Below, in pieces: positions 6,333 through 12,972 of a stretch of DNA of 26,966 nucleotides. A program made the position numbers and the translations under genes. The DNA lies in the IMG/VR virus record IMGVR_UViG_3300025000_000368, positions 1-26,966 of that record; one strand, 5' to 3'. Origin of the DNA: a virus. Below the pieces are notes generated by a model. It did not search any database and was not told the origin of the DNA. It saw only the letters and a list, made by a program, of their open reading frames with translations. Each line of letters starts with the position of its first letter. Positions within the stretch are counted from its first letter, which is position 1.

Positions 6333-6361
6333 ATAATAATATGCCCTGTACAGGATGTCAA
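6333..6361 (-). promoter_or_regulatory. Strong sigma-70 promoter for the leftward early operon
   Basis: On the minus strand a perfect -35 TTGACA (6361-6356) is followed by a 17-base spacer and a -10 TATTAT (6338-6333), five of six to consensus. It points into the early genes and lies in a 220-base gap between the HNH stop and the first early gene. The rest of the gap is an untranslated leader of about 160 bases with no gene I can support. Confidence 0.8.
6345..6354. promoter_or_regulatory. Palindrome inside the early promoter spacer, candidate operator
   Basis: The perfect 10-base palindrome CCTGTACAGG lies between the -35 and -10 boxes. A dimeric repressor bound here would block polymerase. 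No repressor gene is in the window and no second copy was noticed. Confidence 0.4.
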
Positions 6362-6385
6362 GAAAAAAACTAAAATCTTAATAAA

Positions 6386-6979
6386 TTATTCGTGTTTTTT
6401 GATGTATTGCAAAGCCGTTGAATTCATTTCACAATTTGGATAACCAAATTCGATTTCTGCTTTATGCCGAGCCTCAGCAGCCTCCAAAAGGGTTTTGAAA
6501 CTCCCGAGGCGGATGTTTTTGTTATTCCCTGATATATTTACAATGAATTTTTTTTCCTTTTCTGAATAGAAAACCCCCTTCACCCCAGTTTTGTTTTTTT
6601 TGCTGAGTTTTGAATTTTTTAAATTGCATGAATGGGATACTTCGCGGAGATTATCCCAGCGATCGTTTGTTTTTACTTGATCAATATGATCAACGATACC
6701 TTCTGGAAGGTATCCCTTCATATATAAAAATGCCGCTCTATTGTTTTTATAACTTTTACCGCTGAGATAGACTCCATTATATTGGTTGTCAATTACAAAG
6801 CCATTTTTGGTTAAAACTAATTTACCAGCCCCTTTCCATCGCTCGGGTTTATCGGCATATATTTCTTTCAGTCTATTGGCATGGACCTTTCCGTCTCTTC
6901 TTGTAAATATTCCGGTCTCTGGATCATATTTGTACTTGCGCTTTAATTCCCTTCGTAATTCAACTAAACTCTTTTTCAT
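6386..6979 (-). CDS. HNH homing-type endonuclease with AP2-like DNA-binding domain
   Basis: A 197-residue protein with an HNH core seen as DHIDQVKTNDRWDNLREV (97-114; His98, Asn110) and CNLKN (118-122), the pattern of HNH_3-type phage endonucleases. The C-terminal part, GVKGVFYSEKEKKFIVNIS with RLGSFKTLLEAAEA, matches AP2-like three-strand DNA-binding domains that often follow it. The start at 6979 is chosen because AAGGAG lies eight bases upstream; a longer reading to 7042 lacks this. The gene is AT-rich, stands alone with its own likely promoter, and lies at the junction of early and late operons, as expected for a mobile gene. HNH proteins beside terminase can also help packaging, but the AP2 domain favours homing. 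Confidence 0.85.
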   Translation of the reverse strand: MKKSLVELRRELKRKYKYDPETGIFTRRDGKVHANRLKEIYADKPERWKGAGKLVLTKNGFVIDNQYNGVYLSGKSYKNNRAAFLYMKGYLPEGIVDHIDQVKTNDRWDNLREVSHSCNLKNSKLSKKNKTGVKGVFYSEKEKKFIVNISGNNKNIRLGSFKTLLEAAEARHKAEIEFGYPNCEMNSTALQYIKKHE

Positions 6980-7012
6980 TTTTATTCTCCTTTTAAGCGA
7001 TAATATTGAAGC

Positions 7013-7042
7013 CTTATACCTCCATAATAATCTATTTTTCAA
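7013..7042 (-). promoter_or_regulatory. Candidate promoter of the HNH gene
   Basis: On the minus strand TTGAAA (7042-7037) is followed by 18 bases and TATAAG (7018-7013), about 30 bases before the ATG. The match is moderate and the region is AT-rich, so chance matches are likely. No convincing plus-strand promoter for the terminase operon could be chosen in the same gap. Confidence 0.3.
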
Positions 7043-7113
7043 TAATCATAAAGCATTTATTAAGATTATATAAAAAATTAATTCTCCTTTGATTCTTCGC
7101 AAATCTAATATAT

Positions 7114-7923
7114 ATGGTAAATATAAGGGGAAGGAAATTAACAAGAAATCTTCCACCCCAGAAATCCCGCTCCATATATATCAACCTCAACAAGTACAAA
7201 ATTATGGTTCGTCAATCCTCCCCAGGCCTCCAAAACACAATACAGAAGCCAACACTCAAGTATAAGCCCGCCGGCAAAGGCCCCATCAAGGCCACTCCCC
7301 TCCTGAAGATAAATCCCAATGATTCCACCGTCAAAAGGAAATGCGCCCGGAGATATAACAAGATAAATGAACTCCAAAGGCAGATAAAAGCAATACAAGA
7401 ACAGATGCACGCAGGGGTCGAGCCCATATATAAGAAGGATACCCATCCGGCATTGGCTTTGTCGTATTGTTTGTTGGGTTGTACGGATGAGAAGCTGGCC
7501 AGGCTGTTGGGGATTGAGGTTGAGACGTTACATAAATGGCGGGACGATGATGACGAATTTAATTATGCCATTATAGAGGGGCGTGAAGTAGCTAATGCAA
7601 ACGTGGCGAAAAGCCTTTATCATCGGGCATGTGGCTACAACCTGGAAGAGAAGGAATATCGCCAAGAATTCAAGAAGGATATCGATGGTAATATAGTCCG
7701 GGATGAGGAAGGTTATCCTATACGGGAGATCATACTTCATAAACTGGTAAAGAAACATATGCCGGCCGATGTTGCCAGCGCCAAATTCTTTTTGTGGAAT
7801 CGTACCAAAACGCTTCCCAAGGCCGAACAATGGAATGACCGCCAGGATATTGATATTACCACCGGCGACACCCCAATTGGTTCTGCGGTTATCATACTCC
7901 CCCAGAAGGAAATGGTTGGATGA
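7114..7923 (+). CDS. terS: Terminase small subunit
   Basis: A 269-residue protein preceding the large terminase. A helix-turn-helix is visible as LLGCTDEKLARLLGIEVETLHKW (about 123-145), with EFNYAIIEGREVANANVAKSLYHRA after it, the usual order of phage small terminases: recognition helix, then oligomerising helices. Small subunits form rings that find the packaging site and stimulate the large-subunit ATPase. The basic N-terminal 90 residues are longer than usual; the start is uncertain because no good ribosome binding site precedes 7114 or the in-frame ATG at 7204. The stop overlaps the large-subunit ATG as ATGA. Confidence 0.8.
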   Translation: MVNIRGRKLTRNLPPQKSRSIYINLNKYKIMVRQSSPGLQNTIQKPTLKYKPAGKGPIKATPLLKINPNDSTVKRKCARRYNKINELQRQIKAIQEQMHAGVEPIYKKDTHPALALSYCLLGCTDEKLARLLGIEVETLHKWRDDDDEFNYAIIEGREVANANVAKSLYHRACGYNLEEKEYRQEFKKDIDGNIVRDEEGYPIREIILHKLVKKHMPADVASAKFFLWNRTKTLPKAEQWNDRQDIDITTGDTPIGSAVIILPQKEMVG

Positions 7924-9308
7924 CAGCAGCAATGCCTCAACAAGAAGTAATTGAGATAAAACCCCAGGAGGGGCCGCAGACTCAGTTTCTTGCGTGTTGG
8001 GCAGATGTTGTTTTTTATGGTGGTTCGGCCGGAGGGGGAAAATCATTCGCCCTTCTGCTGGAACCCTTATATCACGTAAACAATTCCAAATTCGGTGCGG
8101 TCATTTTCCGCCGGACCACCAAACAGATTACTTCAGAAGGTGGGTTGTGGGATGAAGCCTCGGAGTTGTATCCGGCCATTGGTGGCAAACCGAATCAGAA
8201 TGAATTGTGTTTCCGATTCCCCTCCAAGATGGCAATTAGTTTTGCCCATATGGAGCACGAGAAGAATCGCTTGGACTGGCAAGGGTCGCAGATCCCGTTG
8301 ATTGGTTTTGATGAGATATGCCACTTTACCTGGAAGCAGTTTTCGTATATGCTTTCCCGGAACCGGTCCATGTCTGGTGTCCCTGGCCGAATCCGAGGAA
8401 CCTGCAATCCTGATCCTGATTCATGGGTCCGGAAGTTCATTGACTGGTGGATTGGTCCAGATGGTTTTGTTATTGCCAGTAGATCAGGTGTAATTCGCTG
8501 GTTTATTCTTCTTGGCGATGAAGTTATATGGGGTGATTCAAAACAAGAATTACTCGACAAATACAGTACCGCTGATGCGCCCGTTCAACCGCTCTCCTTT
8601 ACCTTCATCCGTTCAACGATCAATGATAATAAGATTCTCCTCCAGAAAGATCCGACCTATCTTGCAAAACTGAACGCTCTCCCCCGGGTTGAACGGGCGC
8701 AGCTTCTTGAGGGGAATTGGAATGTACGACCAACCGCCGGCAGTTATTTCAAGCGGACTGATTTTGAAATAGTGAGTGCAGTGCCGGCCGGAGCAAAAAG
8801 AGTTCGAGCATGGGATCTTGCCGGGACTGATCGAGATCCGGAAGACCGAAAGGCGAAGAAAGATGGCGGGCCGGCATATACCGCTGGGATCAGGATGGCC
8901 AAGGTTGCCGGGGTTTATTACATCGAAGATTCAACTCGTTTTCAAATTGATGCCAGTAAAGTAATCGACTCCATCAAGAATATTGCCAGCCAGGATGGTA
9001 AGTTGGTGCCGGTTCGATTACCGCAAGATCCTGGTCAGGCCGGTAAGAGCCAGGCAAAGGCCTTCGTCAAAGAATTGGCCGGTTATACAATAAAGACATT
9101 GCCGGTTACAGGCTCGAAAGAGACCCGGGCCACCCCATTGGCCAGTCAAGCCCAGGCCGGCAATGTAAAACTGGTACAGGGCGCGTGGAATGAAGCATTT
9201 TTGCTTGAGGCAGAAAACTTTCCGGAAGGCAAATTCAAGGATCAGGTTGATGCGGCTGCCGATGCCTTTGATGAATTGACTAATACAAAACGAGTAGGGA
9301 CGTGGTGA
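7920..9308 (+). CDS. terL: Terminase large subunit
   Basis: A 462-residue DNA packaging motor. The ATPase half has Walker A GGSAGGGKS (34-42), Walker B LIGFDE (127-132) and the coupling segment TCNPD (161-165). The nuclease half has WDLAGTDRD (298-306), QDPGQAG (369-375) and DQVDAAADAF (441-450), the three acidic clusters of the RNase H-like terminase nuclease. It should translocate DNA into the prohead through the portal and cut concatemers. The start at 7920 is coupled to the small-subunit stop; a second ATG at 7932 is possible. All key residues are present, so it looks functional. Confidence 0.95.
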   Translation: MTAAMPQQEVIEIKPQEGPQTQFLACWADVVFYGGSAGGGKSFALLLEPLYHVNNSKFGAVIFRRTTKQITSEGGLWDEASELYPAIGGKPNQNELCFRFPSKMAISFAHMEHEKNRLDWQGSQIPLIGFDEICHFTWKQFSYMLSRNRSMSGVPGRIRGTCNPDPDSWVRKFIDWWIGPDGFVIASRSGVIRWFILLGDEVIWGDSKQELLDKYSTADAPVQPLSFTFIRSTINDNKILLQKDPTYLAKLNALPRVERAQLLEGNWNVRPTAGSYFKRTDFEIVSAVPAGAKRVRAWDLAGTDRDPEDRKAKKDGGPAYTAGIRMAKVAGVYYIEDSTRFQIDASKVIDSIKNIASQDGKLVPVRLPQDPGQAGKSQAKAFVKELAGYTIKTLPVTGSKETRATPLASQAQAGNVKLVQGAWNEAFLLEAENFPEGKFKDQVDAAADAFDELTNTKRVGTW

Positions 9309-9312
9309 TATA

Positions 9313-9531
9313 ATGGCCAGTAATCCAGCGGCGAAACATCTTTATCCGGTATATCAATATTTCCAGTATGGTCATTTACCGGAGTCTTTACAGGTGACGG
9401 CCAGACTAGTTGCTGATCTGGCCGATATTATGATGGATGAACTACCAGATGGCCCGGAGAAAGCAGAAGGGTTTCGGAAACTACTTGAAGCGAAGGATTG
9501 TTTCATTCGGGCGGGGCTTAAAATACAATGA
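9313..9531 (+). CDS. Small helical-hairpin phage protein (72 aa), Acb2-like in layout
   Basis: A 72-residue protein with YQYFQYGHLPESLQ, then a helix ADLADIMMDELP, then GPEKAEGFRKLLEAKDCFIRA. This layout (an aromatic start, LP..LQ, a first helix ending in LP, an E-rich turn, and a second helix with an A.d..iRA end) is widespread in phages. It resembles the two-helix proteins annotated as the Acb2/Tad1 hairpin domain, whose founding members sequester cyclic oligonucleotide signals of CBASS and Thoeris. Homology is not proven here. It lies between large terminase and portal, and its stop overlaps the portal start as ATGA. Confidence 0.6.
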   Translation: MASNPAAKHLYPVYQYFQYGHLPESLQVTARLVADLADIMMDELPDGPEKAEGFRKLLEAKDCFIRAGLKIQ

Positions 9532-10949
9532 GACGTAATTCACCAGTTAAATTGACCGCCAATGAGAAGTCAGAGCAGATCCGTCGGGTAGCTCTGTATC
9601 GGGCACTGCAATCTGGCATTGTTGGTTCAAGACTCTCTTACGGCAATACCACCACTTTTGGAGGATTGAGGGATGTATATACCGCTCTCGGCTATCCTGG
9701 GCTCGACGGGATCAAATTCTCGGACTACTACCACCGCTACAGGCGGCAGGATATCGCCGGTAAGGTTATCGAAAAACCTGTTGAGGCGAGCTGGCGTCGT
9801 TTACCAATTGTACGCGGCACGGATGATAAGTCAGATGCCTACAAAGAGGCTTGGGAAGAGTTAGAAAAGCGACTGGGTATTTATAACATTCTGATTCGTG
9901 CTGATAAGGTTTCCGGCATTGGCCAGTATGGTGTTTTGCTGATGGGGTTTAATGACCAGGCAGAGAACCTTGGCCAGCCGGTAGAAAGTGCCAGTGAACT
10001 TCTGTATCTCCAGCCTTTCACCGAAGCAAACGCCCCCATTAAGCAATATGTAACTGATCCGAAAGACCCCAGGTTTGGCCTGCCTCTTACTTATGGATTG
10101 AGGATAGCCAACACCCCGGGTACAGCATCTACTCTGGAGACAACGGTTCATTACAGCCGGGTTGTCCATATAGTCGACAATCTACTTGAATCAAATGTAC
10201 TTGGTCTTCCCCGTTTGGAACGTATCTTTAATCGCCTGCTCAATATGGAGTTGATTGTTGGCGGTTCGGCTGAGATGTTCTGGCAAGGGGCCTTTCCCGG
10301 TATGGCATTTACGGCAGCAGAAGATACCACCATCCAACCCCAAGACGCTGCTGCCCTGGAAGAAGAGATCCAGAAGTACGTCCATAACTTGGAACGCTAT
10401 ATGAAACTCCAGGGCTTGGATGTAAAGAGCTTGGCCCCTGCCGTCGCTGATCCTACACAACATGGGGAACTCCAGCTGAAGATGATTTCCATTGCCACTG
10501 GTATCCCGAAGAGAATTCTTGAGGGCTCAGAGCGTGGGGAATTATCCAGCAGCCAAGATACAGAAGCTTGGGATGATCAATGCGATGGCCGGAGAAAGAC
10601 TTTTGTTGAACCCTGCATATTGCGGCCGGTGATTGATAAGTTGAATGCTTTTGGAATCCTGAAAGTGCCGGCTGGCGGATATGATATTGAGTGGCCCGAT
10701 TTGTCCGCCCCTAGTGATAAAGATAAAGCAGAAACAGGCAGAATTCGTTCTGAAGGGTTGTCTAAGTATCTCTCTTCTCCTGATGCTCAACTTTCCATGC
10801 CTCTGGAACAGTATTTGCTGGAGATTATGGAGCTGGCAGAAGATAAAGTAGAACGGATAATGACAGCGTTGAAAAGCTACATTCCTCCTATGGTTGCTGA
10901 TGACGGCCAGGGGGATGATGATCTTGAAGATAACATAATTGAGGAATAA
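9528..10949 (+). CDS. Portal protein, former DUF1073 (Acb1-like N-terminal) family
   Basis: A 473-residue portal, the dodecameric ring at the head vertex. Family marks include FSDYYHRYRRQDIAGKVIEKP (about 64-84) near the N-terminus, the block IGQYGVLLMGF, YSRVVHIVDN, and the C-terminal SIATGIPKRILEGSERGELSSS with an aspartate-rich following loop. This matches the portal family whose Pfam entry was renamed for its link to Acb1. Only the portal part is present; no 2H phosphodiesterase (Acb1) motif pair H-x-T was noticed. It follows large terminase and precedes the MuF protein, the standard order. The C-terminus ends in an acidic tail. Confidence 0.85.
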   Translation: MRRNSPVKLTANEKSEQIRRVALYRALQSGIVGSRLSYGNTTTFGGLRDVYTALGYPGLDGIKFSDYYHRYRRQDIAGKVIEKPVEASWRRLPIVRGTDDKSDAYKEAWEELEKRLGIYNILIRADKVSGIGQYGVLLMGFNDQAENLGQPVESASELLYLQPFTEANAPIKQYVTDPKDPRFGLPLTYGLRIANTPGTASTLETTVHYSRVVHIVDNLLESNVLGLPRLERIFNRLLNMELIVGGSAEMFWQGAFPGMAFTAAEDTTIQPQDAAALEEEIQKYVHNLERYMKLQGLDVKSLAPAVADPTQHGELQLKMISIATGIPKRILEGSERGELSSSQDTEAWDDQCDGRRKTFVEPCILRPVIDKLNAFGILKVPAGGYDIEWPDLSAPSDKDKAETGRIRSEGLSKYLSSPDAQLSMPLEQYLLEIMELAEDKVERIMTALKSYIPPMVADDGQGDDDLEDNIIEE

Positions 10950-10951
10950 CA

Positions 10952-11152
10952 ATGCCGAATCCATTTAGTACCCCAGACGATACAATTATCAGAACAAAAC
11001 TCCCGGTATTTGCTCCGAGGCGAATTATATCTGTGGCTGCATATACCGAATGGGTGCCTGATGATCCAAAGCAGCAGGAATATAGAAATTGGTTATATGG
11101 AACATTTGGAGTAATTGGCGGAAGTTTTGCTTTATGGAATTCGCAACAGTAA
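10952..11152 (+). CDS. Small hypothetical protein (66 aa)
   Basis: A 66-residue protein with no recognised family, containing APRRIISVAAYTEWVPDDP and a Gly-rich hydrophobic end, YGTFGVIGGSFALW. GAGGAATAACAATG gives a usable ribosome binding site directly after the portal stop. It is in the head gene cluster, so a minor virion or assembly role is possible. Confidence 0.55.
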   Translation: MPNPFSTPDDTIIRTKLPVFAPRRIISVAAYTEWVPDDPKQQEYRNWLYGTFGVIGGSFALWNSQQ

Positions 11153-11158
11153 ACTGAT

Positions 11159-12694
11159 ATGATATCTCTCTTCCTTACAAACTCGATTGACCCAACTCGG
11201 ACTATTACTCTCCGTAATAAGTTCGTGGCTGAGATGCGCAATCGGTTTGCCAGTTTAATGATAGATATCCGCCAGGCAGTAATAGAATTGGATGTTTTTG
11301 GTCTGATAGAGGAAACAAGAGTTACCGTAAATGCCAGTGGATTATCTTCCAAGCAATACGACTTCCCCAGGAATGACCAAAAAGTTGAAGCATTTGTCAA
11401 GTGGCTGAAAGCAAAGAACGAGGAGTATTTTTTTACAGATGGGAAGCAGGGTTTGAGGATGGCTTTTGATTTGATCAGTTCCAATCCCAACTCCGCTAGA
11501 TCCACCTGGATGAAATTATATATCGATAGTGCATACCAACAGGGGATCAGAAGGGCCAGGCAGGAACTCAGAAAAAAGGGGATAGAAATCGATGAAGGAC
11601 AACTCGGAGGAGAACCAATCGTTTCTGCTTTTAATGGCCCAGTTCATGCTGATCGTGTTGGTCTTATTTATACAAGAGCGTATTCCTCTCTTCAAGGTAT
11701 TACTGCGGAGATGGAGTCAGTGGTATCCGATGTCTTGGCAATGGGCCTGGCTGACGGCCGAGGACCAAGAGAAATTGCGCGACTATTGAATAAAGCGATT
11801 ACAGGCGATGGTACTGGCGCTGACTTATCGATTATAGATTCCCTTGGCCGGAAGATCCCGGCAAGACGAAGGGCGGAAGTACTGGCGCGTACTGAAGTTA
11901 TTCGGGCACATCACTCTGCCAATATTGGTGAGTACAAGGCTGCTGGCATTCTGGGGATCAATGTTCAGGTGGAGTGGCTGACTGCTGGGGATGATAGGGT
12001 ATGTCCTAAGTGTTCCCCGATGAATGGTAAGTTGTTTTTGATTGATGATGCAGAGTATATAATCCCGGCACATCCACAATGTCGGTGTGTGGCTTTACCG
12101 TATATTCCGGAGGATGAAGTGATTGTTGACGGATCAATAAAAAACGGGCAAACAGGATATGAAGATACAAGCCAATTACCACTGGCAATGTCAAGCAAAG
12201 CGAAGGATTTGGCAAATCCGAAATATCGGGATTTTTTAAAATTGCTTGCTTCTGATGGCGAAAAACAAGAAGTAATGCCAAAACTCGAAGAACTTTATAA
12301 TATTGTAACTTCTGATACATATAAATTAAAAGAGAAAGAAAAAGTATTTTTTGGCCTTGGTGGCGAACAATTTAAAAATATACAAGTTGGTGATAAATTC
12401 TCTGCGCTTGGCACTAGGTCAACCGCTTTTGAATTAAAAAGAGCTTTGGCGTATGGAAAAGATGGTGGTGTTTTTGAAGTAATTTTACCAAAAGGAACTC
12501 ATGCAGTTTATTCTGAAGTAATGGGAATAAAAGAATTGATGTTACTTCCTGGGAGTGAGTTTGAGGTTACAGAAATTTTAGAAAATGGAGTTCGTAAGTT
12601 AAAGTTGAAATCAGATGGGACTTCATATATAAAAGAATTAATGAAATTTCAAAAAGAACTCGATAAAATTGCAATCGATAATAAAAAGGAATAG
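11159..12694 (+). CDS. MuF minor head protein with C-terminal ADP-ribosyltransferase-like domain
   Basis: A 511-residue fusion. Residues about 150-315 are the MuF head-morphogenesis domain: LARTEVIRAHHSANIGEYKAAG (242-263), then VEWLTAGDDRVCPKC (271-285) and AHPQCRC (304-310), the Cys/His set of this family. MuF proteins are carried in the capsid in some phages. Residues about 385-485 resemble an ADP-ribosyltransferase: VFFGLG (396-401) where the family has an Arg-Gly, RSTA (420-423) for the STS block, VFEVILPKGT (438-447), and KELMLLPGSEFEV (458-470) for the ExE-LLPxGT block. Glu459 could be the catalytic Glu; the Arg appears lost. DNA for the last third is clearly AT-richer than the MuF part. 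No good ribosome binding site is seen before 11159. Confidence 0.75.
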   Translation: MISLFLTNSIDPTRTITLRNKFVAEMRNRFASLMIDIRQAVIELDVFGLIEETRVTVNASGLSSKQYDFPRNDQKVEAFVKWLKAKNEEYFFTDGKQGLRMAFDLISSNPNSARSTWMKLYIDSAYQQGIRRARQELRKKGIEIDEGQLGGEPIVSAFNGPVHADRVGLIYTRAYSSLQGITAEMESVVSDVLAMGLADGRGPREIARLLNKAITGDGTGADLSIIDSLGRKIPARRRAEVLARTEVIRAHHSANIGEYKAAGILGINVQVEWLTAGDDRVCPKCSPMNGKLFLIDDAEYIIPAHPQCRCVALPYIPEDEVIVDGSIKNGQTGYEDTSQLPLAMSSKAKDLANPKYRDFLKLLASDGEKQEVMPKLEELYNIVTSDTYKLKEKEKVFFGLGGEQFKNIQVGDKFSALGTRSTAFELKRALAYGKDGGVFEVILPKGTHAVYSEVMGIKELMLLPGSEFEVTEILENGVRKLKLKSDGTSYIKELMKFQKELDKIAIDNKKE

Positions 12695-12697
12695 CTG

Positions 12698-12961
12698 ATG
12701 AATATTAAACTAAAAAATGAGAAAAAATGTATCGGATGCCCTTATCTTCATCTTGAATTAAAAGGGGAGGATATTGATTCGGAATGTTCTAAATGTCTAG
12801 AGGGATATTGTGGTGGAGAAGACAGGAGATACTGTGACCCTTATTTATATAAAACTGACAATCCAAAGAAAAATAAATGGGTATGCCTAAAATACAAAAA
12901 AGATTTACGAACATGTGAAAAACCAGGAAGATTAGAAATATGTTTGAAAGAAAATAAGTAA
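12698..12961 (+). CDS. Cys-rich small protein, possible partner of the MuF-ART protein (87 aa)
   Basis: An 87-residue lysine-rich protein with many Cys: CIGCPYL, ECSKCLEGYCGGE, then further single Cys residues. The first two C-x2-C pairs could bind zinc or an iron-sulfur cluster. I do not recognise the family. It starts three bases after the MuF-ART stop and shares that domain's AT-rich composition, so both were probably acquired together. In MuF polymorphic toxin loci the next gene is often the immunity gene, which is the leading hypothesis here. Confidence 0.65.
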   Translation: MNIKLKNEKKCIGCPYLHLELKGEDIDSECSKCLEGYCGGEDRRYCDPYLYKTDNPKKNKWVCLKYKKDLRTCEKPGRLEICLKENK

Positions 12962-12972
12962 AGAGGACTAAA

